Source of the DNA: Novosphingobium sp. CECT 9465
Lineage (GTDB): Bacteria; Pseudomonadota; Alphaproteobacteria; Sphingomonadales; Sphingomonadaceae
Reading direction: 5' to 3'
DNA length: 64,000 bases
Assembly: GCF_920987055.1 (NCBI RefSeq)
Contig: NZ_CAKLBX010000001.1
Coordinates: 372,001-436,000, forward strand
The position numbers and the translations under genes were made by a program. Every line of letters starts with the position of its first letter. Positions within the stretch are counted from its first letter, which is position 1. Positions 8,723 through 16,829 of the stretch are shown one piece after another. Under the pieces are notes generated by a model, which was given only the letters and a program-made list of their open reading frames with translations, did not search any database and was not told the origin of the DNA.

Positions 8723-9643
8723 ATGAAGATCAACATGGCAATTCCGCGCACACTTGAAATTCCTGCCTTATGCCAGCCGTGGGAAAAGGCGATGGGTGCG
8801 GCAGAGGTCAAGCGCACGATGCAGCTGGTTGATAAGCTTGGTTTTCACCGTGCCGTGCTGGGGGAGCATTTCCTCATCCCCAGCGATCACCTCGCACTCA
8901 GCGGCGCATTCTGGCATCATGGAACGGGGGCGCTTTCCGCCGTCGCGGGAATGACCGAGAACATTCACCTCGCCTCTTCCATCACCATCCTGCCGCTCCA
9001 GCACGCCATTGTTCAGGCGAAGGCCTGGTCGACGCTGGACTGGTATAGCGGCGGACGTGCCATCCCGGTTGTTGCGGTGGGCTGGCTGAAGGACGAGTTC
9101 GAGATGCTGGGCGTGCCGTTTCACGAACGCGGCAAGATGATGGACGAATACGTTCAGGCCATGCTGGCGCTATGGTATGAGGAAGATCCTGTTTTCGAAG
9201 GAAAATATGTCAACTTTCGTGACGTTCGCTATGAACCCAAGCCCGTGAAGGGGCGGATTCCCCTGTGGTTCGGCGGCGATAGCGAGGCCCCGTGGAAGCG
9301 CGTGGCGAAATGGGGGGATGGCTGGCAACCGGCATTCAGCCAGCCTGACAAGTTCCCGGAAATCATGGACTTTATCCGTTCGCAACCGGAATACGATGGG
9401 CGTCCGCTGGGGCTGTATTTCCCCATCGAATCGATGCGGGTTGGTGAAGGCCATGTGGAGACGAATGCCGAGAACACGACCGGCAGCTGGGATGCGCAAA
9501 AGGCCATCGATCTGTGCGGATGGCTGGCGGGCCAGGGAGTGACCGAAACCAACATTCCCTTGCCTCCGCTTCGCGATGCGGAGGAGTATCTTGATTTCCT
9601 GCGCTGGGTGGGTGCCGAAATAATCCCCCGCGTCACCGGCTGA
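8723..9643 (+). CDS. LLM-class (luciferase-like) F420- or FMN-dependent oxidoreductase
   Basis: The 306-residue protein has a luciferase-like TIM-barrel fold: 'LGEHFLIP' on beta-2, '[23 protein letters not shown]', '[11 protein letters not shown]' and '[24 protein letters not shown]'. These are typical of the family annotated as F420-dependent (MSMEG_2256/TIGR03619-like). It is a close paralogue of the protein at 25595, which sits just after the cofC gene, so F420 use is likely but not proven. Such enzymes transfer hydride to or from C=C, C=O or alcohol substrates. The start at 8723 has GGAAGAGGG upstream and the conserved 'MKINM' N-terminus. Confidence 0.85.
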   Translation: MKINMAIPRTLEIPALCQPWEKAMGAAEVKRTMQLVDKLGFHRAVLGEHFLIPSDHLALSGAFWHHGTGALSAVAGMTENIHLASSITILPLQHAIVQAKAWSTLDWYSGGRAIPVVAVGWLKDEFEMLGVPFHERGKMMDEYVQAMLALWYEEDPVFEGKYVNFRDVRYEPKPVKGRIPLWFGGDSEAPWKRVAKWGDGWQPAFSQPDKFPEIMDFIRSQPEYDGRPLGLYFPIESMRVGEGHVETNAENTTGSWDAQKAIDLCGWLAGQGVTETNIPLPPLRDAEEYLDFLRWVGAEIIPRVTG

Positions 9644-9647
9644 GACA

Positions 9648-9669
9648 GGAGGCGCGCAACGCGTCCTCC
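9648..9669. terminator. GC-rich hairpin between convergent genes
   Basis: GGAGGCGCG and CGCGTCCTCC pair with one bulged base around a short loop, between the LLM gene and the convergent DUF1214 gene. It could stop transcription from both sides, but no U-run follows on the plus strand. Confidence 0.35.
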
Positions 9670-9685
9670 CATCTCCGTCCGCAGG

Positions 9686-10873
9686 CTACCAGCGATGACG
9701 CCATTGGGCACCGCGCAGGCGCCGCCGCAAAGTCTGCTGGCGTTCTTCCGGCGTTATGATGGCCGTGTCGGCGGGCAGGTAATCCCGCACTCTGGCAGCG
9801 TCGACAATCCGCAAGCGCGGCTCCGGCCCGGAACTGGCCTGTGTCCAGCGGTGCATCAGCGATCCGGTCAGGTGTCCTCCGCAATCGAGCCAGTTGGGCA
9901 CACCGGGATCTTCTGCTGCAATTACGGCCCGGAACTGGCCGTCGCTGTCTATAGCGGCTTGGGCTGCATTCAGGCTGCTCTGTCGGTTGAACCAGTCAAC
10001 CGTGTTCCAGAGTGGATCGTTGAGCTGGATGTTCCAGTATCGCACTTTTTCAGGCAATTCGGTTTCCACGATCATCGCCTGCCCTGGTTCGAGCGCGAAG
10101 ATGCCCTGATAATAATGCTGTCCCGAAAGACCGCCACGTCCGGCCCAGTCGTCGTGTTCCAGCACATTGACCAGGCCTTGCTTCCGCTGCCTTGCGCCAT
10201 ATCCCATGGCAAACCCGACATAGCGTTCGACAAAGGTGGACAGCGCGGTCAACCGTCTTGCGATTTCCTCTGCACCAAGCCGCGATGGGCCAATGGGACG
10301 GTCGATGCGCTCTATGGCGATCTTCGCTTCTTCTTCGGCGCCCCAGTTGTAATAGGCCCGGCGGACAGAGATGTTGCAGGCGCGCGGATCGAGTTTCACC
10401 CAGTCGCCGATGTGGCCTTCCGGGCGTTCTGCACTTAGCAGGATGTCGAAGCTGCCATCTTCGGCCAGCGTGCATTCGTCGAGATCGATAAAGCCAACCG
10501 ACGGTCCGAACGTGTCAAGCACGCCGATCGACCCGGCATTTATGTCGAATAGAACGAAGACACCGGTGCCGCGCTTGCCGCTGAGACGATAGGCGCCATC
10601 CCCCCGGATCGATGCCGAGCCGTAGATGAAATCGGGATTGACCCCGACGCTGTTCATGACGTTGCTGACCGAGCAGACGAATTCCGGGTGGTCTGGATCG
10701 ACGAAGGTGCTTTGAAATCCGGCCGCCAGGGCCATGAACATCAGCCGGTAGGCTTCCTGCCGTGCTTGCGGATCCGAAGGGTCGGCCAGCAGATCAAGCA
10801 CCTTGTCGGCTTTTGCCAGCAGATCAAGATAATCGGACCACTGCGGCAGGATGCCTGTGTCAGATGAAGTCAT
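9686..10873 (-). CDS. DUF1214 domain-containing protein
   Basis: The 395-residue protein carries in its C-terminal third the DUF1214 pattern 'GIFALEPGQAMIVETELP' and 'VRYWNIQLNDPLWNTVDW'. The N-terminal part has no motif I recognise. DUF1214 proteins have no established enzymatic role; many occur beside sulfotransferases, P450s and hydrolases in degraders. There is no signal peptide. The start chosen (10873) overlaps the sulfotransferase gene by 14 nt, which suggests translational coupling; a longer start at 10960 would overlap it more and has no better ribosome site. Confidence 0.75.
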   Translation of the reverse strand: MTSSDTGILPQWSDYLDLLAKADKVLDLLADPSDPQARQEAYRLMFMALAAGFQSTFVDPDHPEFVCSVSNVMNSVGVNPDFIYGSASIRGDGAYRLSGKRGTGVFVLFDINAGSIGVLDTFGPSVGFIDLDECTLAEDGSFDILLSAERPEGHIGDWVKLDPRACNISVRRAYYNWGAEEEAKIAIERIDRPIGPSRLGAEEIARRLTALSTFVERYVGFAMGYGARQRKQGLVNVLEHDDWAGRGGLSGQHYYQGIFALEPGQAMIVETELPEKVRYWNIQLNDPLWNTVDWFNRQSSLNAAQAAIDSDGQFRAVIAAEDPGVPNWLDCGGHLTGSLMHRWTQASSGPEPRLRIVDAARVRDYLPADTAIITPEERQQTLRRRLRGAQWRHRW

Positions 10874-12023
10874 GGTAGGTCTCTGTATAGCGCGCGAAGC
10901 GGGTGCGAACGGTTTGTTCGTCGAGACCGAACTCCTCAAGGCTGTAACTGCGCTTGCCATGCTTGTCGGACGGGTTTTCGGCCAGCCACTGAAGGACGTT
11001 TCGGGCGCCCTCGTCGCTCAGTTCCCGGCCGAATTGGGCATAGGCTTTGCGGATCGTTCCGACAGGTTCTGCGATAAGATCCTTGAAGCGCATATCGTGG
11101 ATGGGCAGGTCTGGCGTTTTCGCGCGATAGTCCATCATCGCCTCGATCCCGTCTGACCACAGATTCAGAAACTCCTGCCCGATCTTTTCCTTGCCGGGTT
11201 CGTCATAGGCCGGAGAGCGTATGACGTACATGAGCTGGGAGATCGACGCGATGACCTGCGTGGGGTCCCGGTGTGGCTGAATGAAGATCGCATCCGGGTA
11301 CACGGTGCGCAGTTCGCGCATCTTGTACATATGTTCCTGAATCTTCAGCACCCAGTGCTTGCGCGGGTTCTTCCAGCTCAATTGCTGGAGCCACATTTTG
11401 TGAACCTCGTATCGGAATGTCGCGTCAACGCCCTGGAACCATTCGTAAAAACGTGGAAGGCGCTGCAACATGCAGTAATTGCTGCTCTGAAAAGAGCTGG
11501 TCATGAACGATCCGCATTCCTGCGGGATCATCGCGCCCAGTGGATGGCCCTTGAGCAGTTCCTTCGGATCGCCACCGAAATGTTCCCACAAATAGGTATC
11601 GTATTTGGCGATGCGAGGATCAGTCAGTTCGGTTGCCCGTTCTGGCGGTGGCGATGGATAGGCGATTTCCCACTGGAGCGGCGCGCGGACGTTCGGATCT
11701 TCGTTCAGCAAGGCGTGAAGAACGCTGGTGCCACAGCGTGGCAAGCCAACAATGAACAAAGGTTCGCGGATTTCCACTTCGGCTATTTCAGGATGGCGCG
11801 CGCGGTCATCGGCAATCTGTTTCAGCCTGCCAAGATCGTCATGGATCTGAAACAGCAGACGGGCGCGGCCGTTGGCGTTGAGATCGTCCATTTCCGCGCC
11901 GGACCGCAGCAGCATTTCCAGCCCTGGCCGCACGTTTTCGCGCAAGTATTCGGGCAAGGGGTACTGGTTCAGCAATGTTTCTGCATCCAGCTTCGAGATG
12001 TCAGGTTCCGCCACGGTTGCCAT
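10860..12023 (-). CDS. PAPS-dependent sulfotransferase family protein
   Basis: This 387-residue cytoplasmic protein has the 5'-phosphosulfate-binding loop 'IVGLPRCGTSVLHALL' (about residues 91-106) and the 3'-phosphate segment 'IQPHRDPTQVIASI', so it belongs to the sulfotransferase_3 family, which moves sulfate from PAPS to hydroxyl groups. Bacterial members often act on lipids, sterol-like compounds or polyketides. GGAGGAT lies about 8 nt before the ATG at 12023. It is transcribed ahead of, and overlaps, the DUF1214 gene. In a catabolic region it could be for storage, detoxification or activation of a hydroxylated intermediate. Confidence 0.85.
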   Translation of the reverse strand: MATVAEPDISKLDAETLLNQYPLPEYLRENVRPGLEMLLRSGAEMDDLNANGRARLLFQIHDDLGRLKQIADDRARHPEIAEVEIREPLFIVGLPRCGTSVLHALLNEDPNVRAPLQWEIAYPSPPPERATELTDPRIAKYDTYLWEHFGGDPKELLKGHPLGAMIPQECGSFMTSSFQSSNYCMLQRLPRFYEWFQGVDATFRYEVHKMWLQQLSWKNPRKHWVLKIQEHMYKMRELRTVYPDAIFIQPHRDPTQVIASISQLMYVIRSPAYDEPGKEKIGQEFLNLWSDGIEAMMDYRAKTPDLPIHDMRFKDLIAEPVGTIRKAYAQFGRELSDEGARNVLQWLAENPSDKHGKRSYSLEEFGLDEQTVRTRFARYTETYHDFI

Positions 12024-12457
12024 TCTTTCATATCCTCCAGGTCTTGCGGTCCGGTTGCGCCCTCATCAGTCGGCTTTCGGCAGGGCATCGGGTTTTCGTG
12101 TTGGGCTGCGTTCGTGCGGCCTGTTTCAGGGAAAGCTGCCTTTCTCTGCCTCTTGCATAACCTACCGCACGATTGGTCTGCTTTTACATACCGGGGTGGT
12201 TTGCCGCGTTGAGTGAGCCACGCACCGTTCAGAAAGCCATGGATCGCCGACGGCATACGGGAGATCAGCCCGCCCGTGCGCCATCGTTCAAGGCAAACCT
12301 CCTGCCAGCCTCGGCAAAACAAAAAAGGGCCAACTTGCGCTGGCCCCGTGAAGAGTTCGAATGGATGCCTGGAGGGGGGTGGCCTATTCCCGGTCAGGCT
12401 TCATGGTGCAAATGCGGGCCGGATTAATCGATAATAATCCGTACACCGTTTGCCCCT
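12024..12457. other. intergenic region, glc terminator and sulfotransferase promoter
   Basis: This 434-bp stretch lies between glcG and the sulfotransferase gene, both on the minus strand. It holds the glc operon terminator (12316-12346) and, downstream on that strand, the presumed sulfotransferase promoter. Short frames here look random; I see no RNA gene. Confidence 0.55.
12316..12346 (-). terminator. Rho-independent terminator of glc operon
   Basis: On the minus strand GGGCCA pairs with TGGCCC around GCGCAAGT and is followed by TTTTTTGTTTT. It lies about 110 nt after the glcG stop. Confidence 0.88.
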
Positions 12458-12886
12458 TCAACCGGTCAAGCCGACAGCAGCAGCACCCGCGAGCGCGCAG
12501 ATTTCATCATTGTCGCTGGTATCGCCGGTAACGCCAACCGCACCCATCACGGCGCCATCGGTGTTGCGCAACAGAATCCCCCCTGCGGCAGGGACGATCC
12601 CTGCGGGGTTGAGACCTGCCGCGGCCGTGATGAAGGTGGGGCGTTCGATCGCCATTTCCGCAATCGTGCGCGAAGATATGCCCAGCGCCAGCGCACCCGA
12701 TGCCTTTGCGGTGGCGATCTGCGGGCGAAGGTTCGATGAATTGTCTTCCCGCGCCAAAGCGATCATGTGCCCGCCCGGATCGAGCACGACCACGGTGAGC
12801 GGCTTCAGGGCGAGCTTGCGGCCCTCCTTCAGGGCGGCCGCCACGATGGTTTGCGCCTGTTCGAGCGAGATACTGCGTTGGATCAT
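12458..12886 (-). CDS. glcG: GlcG/HbpS-family protein of the glycolate operon
   Basis: This 142-residue protein belongs to the GlcG/HbpS-like family (PF03928): 'LTVVVLDPGGHMIALAREDNSS', 'ATAKASGALALGISS' and the glycine-rich 'GIVPAAGGILLRN..GAVMGAVGVTGDTSDND'. The role of GlcG in glycolate use is not firmly known; related HbpS binds heme. It is the last gene of a glcB-D-E-F-G operon, 5 nt after glcF, in the same relative position as in the E. coli glcDEFGB cluster. ATG 12886 has CAGGAGT upstream; the longer frame to 12946 lies within glcF. Confidence 0.85.
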   Translation of the reverse strand: MIQRSISLEQAQTIVAAALKEGRKLALKPLTVVVLDPGGHMIALAREDNSSNLRPQIATAKASGALALGISSRTIAEMAIERPTFITAAAGLNPAGIVPAAGGILLRNTDGAVMGAVGVTGDTSDNDEICALAGAAAVGLTG

Positions 12887-12891
12887 TGTCG

Positions 12892-14193
12892 TTACTCCTG
12901 GGAAAGATGGTTGAGCGCGGCCGGGGCAGGCCCACCAGTGGCCCAATCGAGCAGTTCCACCGTATGGACCACCGGAAGGCCGGAGAAACGGGCGATCTGG
13001 GTGGCGCAGCCGATATTCCCGGTGGCGACAACATCGGCATCAAGGCGTTCGATATTGCCTGCCTTGCGCTGGCCAAGCTGGTCGGCAATTGCCGGTTGCA
13101 GAATGTTGTATGTGCCTGCCGAACCGCAGCACAAATGCGCTTCGGCCGGGGTTCTGACCGTATAACCGGCCTGCGCCAACAAGCGTTTTGGTGCTTCTGT
13201 CACCTTTTGCCCATGCTGCAACGAACAGGCCGGGTGATAGGCCACAGTTAACCCGCGGTCTTGACCGTTCGGAAGTTCGATCCGCGCGAGGTACTCACTT
13301 ACGTCCATAGCCATTGCACTGACCCGCGCGGCCTTTTCCGCATAGGCGGGATCGGACCGCAGCATGAACCCGTAGTCCTTGATCGTGGTGCCGCAGCCCG
13401 ATGCGGTTACGATGATCGCGTCAAGGCCTTCGCCTTCGATTTCGCGCATCCACGCATCGATATTGCGGCGCGCGGCGTTGTGTGAATCATGCTCGCGGCC
13501 CATGTGATGGACGAGCGCGCCGCAGCAGCCCTCGTCCGGCGCAAAGATCACGTCATAGCCACAGCGATTGAGCAACCGCACGGCGGCTTCGCGAAACTGG
13601 GGGCGCAGCACCGGCTCGGCGCAGCCCTGCAACAAGGCAACACGGCCCTTGCGCTGCGATACGCGGGTCGATTGGGCCAGAGTCGGTGCGGGAATGCGCG
13701 ACGGTGCCAGTTCCAGCATTGCCGCAAGCGGGCGCAGCGCTGCCACGCGACGGAGCAGTGGCAGGAATGGGCGGCCCAGTGGTGCAAAGGTCAGGGCCAA
13801 GCGGAAGCGGCCGGGATGGGACAGGACGAATGCCAGCACGTTGCGGAAGAAGCGCTCCGACGCCGGGCGCTTGTATCGCTCTTCGATATGCGCGCGGGCA
13901 TGATCCACCAGATGCATGTAATTTACGCCCGAAGGACAGGTGGACATGCACGACAAGCACGACAGGCAGCGATCGAGATGCTTGACCACTTCCGCGCTCG
14001 GTTCGCGGTCGTTCTCAAGCATGTCCTTCATCAGGTAGATGCGCCCGCGCGGGCTATCCAACTCGTCGCCCAGCAGCACGTAAGTGGGGCAGGTGGCGGT
14101 GCAGAATCCGCAATGCACGCATTTGCGGATCACTTCTTCCGAGGCGCGCATCGCCGGATTGGTCAGGGCCTCAGGCGGGAAGCGGGTCTGCAT
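12892..14193 (-). CDS. glcF: glycolate oxidase iron-sulfur subunit GlcF
   Basis: The 433-residue protein has two 4Fe-4S motifs, Cys25-28-31-35 ('CVHCGFCTATCP') and Cys76-79-82-86 ('CLSCLSCMSTCP'), then two CCG-type domains ('EGCCGALVHH', 'LCCGSAGTY') as in GlcF and related electron-transfer subunits. It passes electrons from the GlcD/GlcE flavin centre toward quinone at the membrane. GGAGG lies 6 nt before ATG 14193. This start overlaps the end of glcE by 23 nt, so the genes are likely translationally coupled. Confidence 0.93.
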   Translation of the reverse strand: MQTRFPPEALTNPAMRASEEVIRKCVHCGFCTATCPTYVLLGDELDSPRGRIYLMKDMLENDREPSAEVVKHLDRCLSCLSCMSTCPSGVNYMHLVDHARAHIEERYKRPASERFFRNVLAFVLSHPGRFRLALTFAPLGRPFLPLLRRVAALRPLAAMLELAPSRIPAPTLAQSTRVSQRKGRVALLQGCAEPVLRPQFREAAVRLLNRCGYDVIFAPDEGCCGALVHHMGREHDSHNAARRNIDAWMREIEGEGLDAIIVTASGCGTTIKDYGFMLRSDPAYAEKAARVSAMAMDVSEYLARIELPNGQDRGLTVAYHPACSLQHGQKVTEAPKRLLAQAGYTVRTPAEAHLCCGSAGTYNILQPAIADQLGQRKAGNIERLDADVVATGNIGCATQIARFSGLPVVHTVELLDWATGGPAPAALNHLSQE

Positions 14194-15313
14194 GCGCATC
14201 CTCCGAAAAACGGCCGGTAGCGAAGACGCCCATGGGATCGAACGCGCGTCGCACACGCTGCTCCAGCCCGGCAACGCCGGGTGCGCGTGGATGAAATGCA
14301 GGAATTTCCGCGCGCATGCCGGCATCTGCGACAATCAGCGTGGCTTCCCCGCCGAATTTTGCGGCAGCTTCGCGCACTATTGTTCCTGCATCATCAAGTG
14401 CAATCCACAATTGTCCACCCCCCCAGTCCATCGCCCAGTCAATGCCCAAGGGGGCAAGGGCTTCGAGCAAGTCGGGCGCATGGCGCGGCGGCAGGTGAAC
14501 GCGCCAGCGGACCGCGCCGGAAAGCTGCGCACCGGTCATCGCTTCGGCCCAAAGCGGTGCGGCGTCTGCTTCATCAAGCTGCTGCAAGGCGCAGTGATCG
14601 CGCAGCAGGGCCGGAAGTGCCAGGCACCGCGCCGCAACCGATGGGGCAAAACCGGCAACGCGCAGCAGCGTGATCCCGCGCGCGAGGTGCGCAGCGGCTG
14701 ATACATCCGCATTGCTGCCCAGCGCGCATGACATTGCCGCATGCGCCGCGCGAGGAGACAGGCCTTGCGCCATCAGGGTTATGGTCATGCGCGGACGCGG
14801 CAGTACCTTCAGCGTAAGTTCGGTCATGCCGCCAAGGCGGCCCCATGAGCCGGCCATAAGCTTGGGCAGATCATATCCGGTGACATTCTTGACCACTTTG
14901 GCCCCCGCGACGAACATCTCGCCCCGTCCCGAAACGGCGGTCAGGCCCAGCAGGTGATCGCGCGCGCTGCCAGCGGTAACTCGCCGTGAACCCGCGACGC
15001 CTGCTGCCACGGTCCCGCCGATGGTGGCGCCAGCCTCACCCCACGGCTCGAATGCCAGCATCTGTCCTTCATTTGCGACAAGCGCTTGCACATCGGACAG
15101 TGGCGTGCCGGGCCGAACGGTCAGCACAAGTTCGGCGGGATCGTAATCGACCACGCCCTGAATTGACCGCAATGAAACGACAGTGGCGTCGCGCGGTGCA
15201 CCGATCCCGGCGCGCGTACCGCCGCCGCGCAGTTCCAGCTTTGTGCCACACGCCCCTGCATCGGCCACAATCTGGCACAGGTCCAGCGTATCGCGGGGTT
15301 CCAGAATGGTCAT
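14171..15313 (-). CDS. glcE: glycolate oxidase FAD-binding subunit GlcE
   Basis: This 380-residue subunit has a PCMH-type FAD-binding domain: 'TKLELRGGGTRAGIG', 'MLAFEPWGEAGATIGGTVAAGVAGSRR' and 'GRLGGMTELTLKVLP'. It is shorter than GlcD, lacks GlcD's C-terminal oxidase domain and pairs with it in the GlcDEF complex. Its ATG shares one base with the glcD stop (TGATG at 15311-15315), and its end overlaps glcF. Confidence 0.92.
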   Translation of the reverse strand: MTILEPRDTLDLCQIVADAGACGTKLELRGGGTRAGIGAPRDATVVSLRSIQGVVDYDPAELVLTVRPGTPLSDVQALVANEGQMLAFEPWGEAGATIGGTVAAGVAGSRRVTAGSARDHLLGLTAVSGRGEMFVAGAKVVKNVTGYDLPKLMAGSWGRLGGMTELTLKVLPRPRMTITLMAQGLSPRAAHAAMSCALGSNADVSAAAHLARGITLLRVAGFAPSVAARCLALPALLRDHCALQQLDEADAAPLWAEAMTGAQLSGAVRWRVHLPPRHAPDLLEALAPLGIDWAMDWGGGQLWIALDDAGTIVREAAAKFGGEATLIVADAGMRAEIPAFHPRAPGVAGLEQRVRRAFDPMGVFATGRFSEDAHADPLPA

Positions 15314-16806
15314 CAGAACCTCGGCAGATCGGGAAAGGGCAGGGCGCCGTGGTGCACGTGCATCCGGCCCAGTTCTGCGCAGCGGTGCAGCGTCGGGAAC
15401 ACTTTGCCGGGATTGAGCAGCAGGCCCGGATCGAAGGCGCACTTCACACGCTGCTGCTGCTTCAGGTCTGCTTCGGAAAACATTTCCGGCATGAGGTCGC
15501 GCTTTTCGATGCCCACGCCATGTTCGCCGGTCAGCACGCCGCCCACTTCGACGCACAGCCGCAGGATGTCGTTGCCGAACTCCTCGGCACGATCGAGTTC
15601 GCCGGGCGCGTTGGCATCATAAAGGATCAGCGGGTGGAGATTGCCGTCACCGGCATGAAAGACATTGGCCACGCCCAGCCCGTATTTTTGCGACAATTCC
15701 TCCATCCGCCGCAGCACTTCGGGCAGGCGGCGGCGCGGGATGGTGCCGTCCATGCAATAGTAATCCGGCGAGATGCGGCCCACTGCCGGAAACGCGGCCT
15801 TGCGCCCGGCCCAGAACGCCATGCGCTCGCCCTCGTCCTGCGACACGCGGTTAGTGACCGCGCCGTTATCGTCCGCCATCCGGGCGATTTCGCCGATCAG
15901 GTGGTCACACTCTGCGCCCGGACCATCCACTTCAATGATCAGCAGCGCGCCCACGTCGAGCGGGTAACCGACGTTGACGAACGCTTCGGCCGCGTGAATG
16001 GCGGTCCGGTCCATCATTTCCATCCCGGCAGGAATAATGCCCTCGGCAATGACCTGTGCCACGCAGGCCCCTGCGCTTTCCGCATCGGGAAAGCCGACCA
16101 GCACCGCGCGCGCCGTTTCGGGCTTTGGCAGGATGCGCACCGTCACTTCGGTCACCACGCCGAGCAAGCCTTCGGAGCCCACGATCACGCCAAGCAGGTC
16201 CAGCCCGCTAGTGTCCATGTGCCGTCCGCCCAGCCGGACCACTTCACCGTCCATCAGCACGAGTTCAACGCCGAGCACGTTGTTGGTGGTCAGGCCATAT
16301 TTGAGACAGTGCACACCGCCTGAATTTTCCGCGACATTGCCGCCGATCGAACAGGCGATCTGGCTGGATGGATCGGGCGCGTAGTAGAACCCGCGCCCCT
16401 CCACCGCCTGCGTGATGGCCAGGTTCGTCACGCCGGGCTGAACAACTGCAACCCGGTCCTCGTAATCCACATCGACGATGCGTTTGAACTTGCCCATGCC
16501 CAGCAGCACGGCGTCAGCCAGCGGCAGCGCTCCGCCGGACAGCGATGTGCCCGACCCGCGCGGCACCACCTTCACATTTTCAGCATGGCACCAGCGCAGC
16601 ACTGCCGAAACCTGCTCCACCGTTTCCGGCAGGACGACCAGCATGGGCGGCTGGCGATAGGCGGTCAGCCCGTCGGATTCCCATGGCAGCAACGAATCCG
16701 CATCGTCGATCACGCCTTCGCCCGGCACGATGGACCGCATCGCCGCTACGATCCGGTCCCGCTTGGCCAGCGTTTCCGCATCGGGCAAAGGCATGAGAAT
16801 AGACAT
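15313..16806 (-). CDS. glcD: glycolate oxidase catalytic subunit GlcD
   Basis: This 497-residue flavoprotein oxidises glycolate (and often D-lactate) to the 2-oxo acid. The FAD domain shows 'VVPRGSGTSLSGGALP' and 'CSIGGNVAENSGG', and the C-terminal FAD-oxidase C domain ends with 'GGVLTGEHGVGIEKR' and 'FDPGLLLNPGKVFP', the GlcD signature. It lies 23 nt after glcB and overlaps glcE by 1 nt. The product glyoxylate is the substrate of the malate synthase encoded just upstream, so the operon is a complete glycolate-to-malate route. Confidence 0.95.
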   Translation of the reverse strand: MSILMPLPDAETLAKRDRIVAAMRSIVPGEGVIDDADSLLPWESDGLTAYRQPPMLVVLPETVEQVSAVLRWCHAENVKVVPRGSGTSLSGGALPLADAVLLGMGKFKRIVDVDYEDRVAVVQPGVTNLAITQAVEGRGFYYAPDPSSQIACSIGGNVAENSGGVHCLKYGLTTNNVLGVELVLMDGEVVRLGGRHMDTSGLDLLGVIVGSEGLLGVVTEVTVRILPKPETARAVLVGFPDAESAGACVAQVIAEGIIPAGMEMMDRTAIHAAEAFVNVGYPLDVGALLIIEVDGPGAECDHLIGEIARMADDNGAVTNRVSQDEGERMAFWAGRKAAFPAVGRISPDYYCMDGTIPRRRLPEVLRRMEELSQKYGLGVANVFHAGDGNLHPLILYDANAPGELDRAEEFGNDILRLCVEVGGVLTGEHGVGIEKRDLMPEMFSEADLKQQQRVKCAFDPGLLLNPGKVFPTLHRCAELGRMHVHHGALPFPDLPRF

Positions 16807-16829
16807 TTGCGAATTCCTCTCCGGGAAGC

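Noticed and set aside
12213..12434. Short plus-strand frames between glcG and the sulfotransferase gene
   Set aside because: They cross the glc terminator hairpin, lack a ribosome site and have no recognisable sequence.
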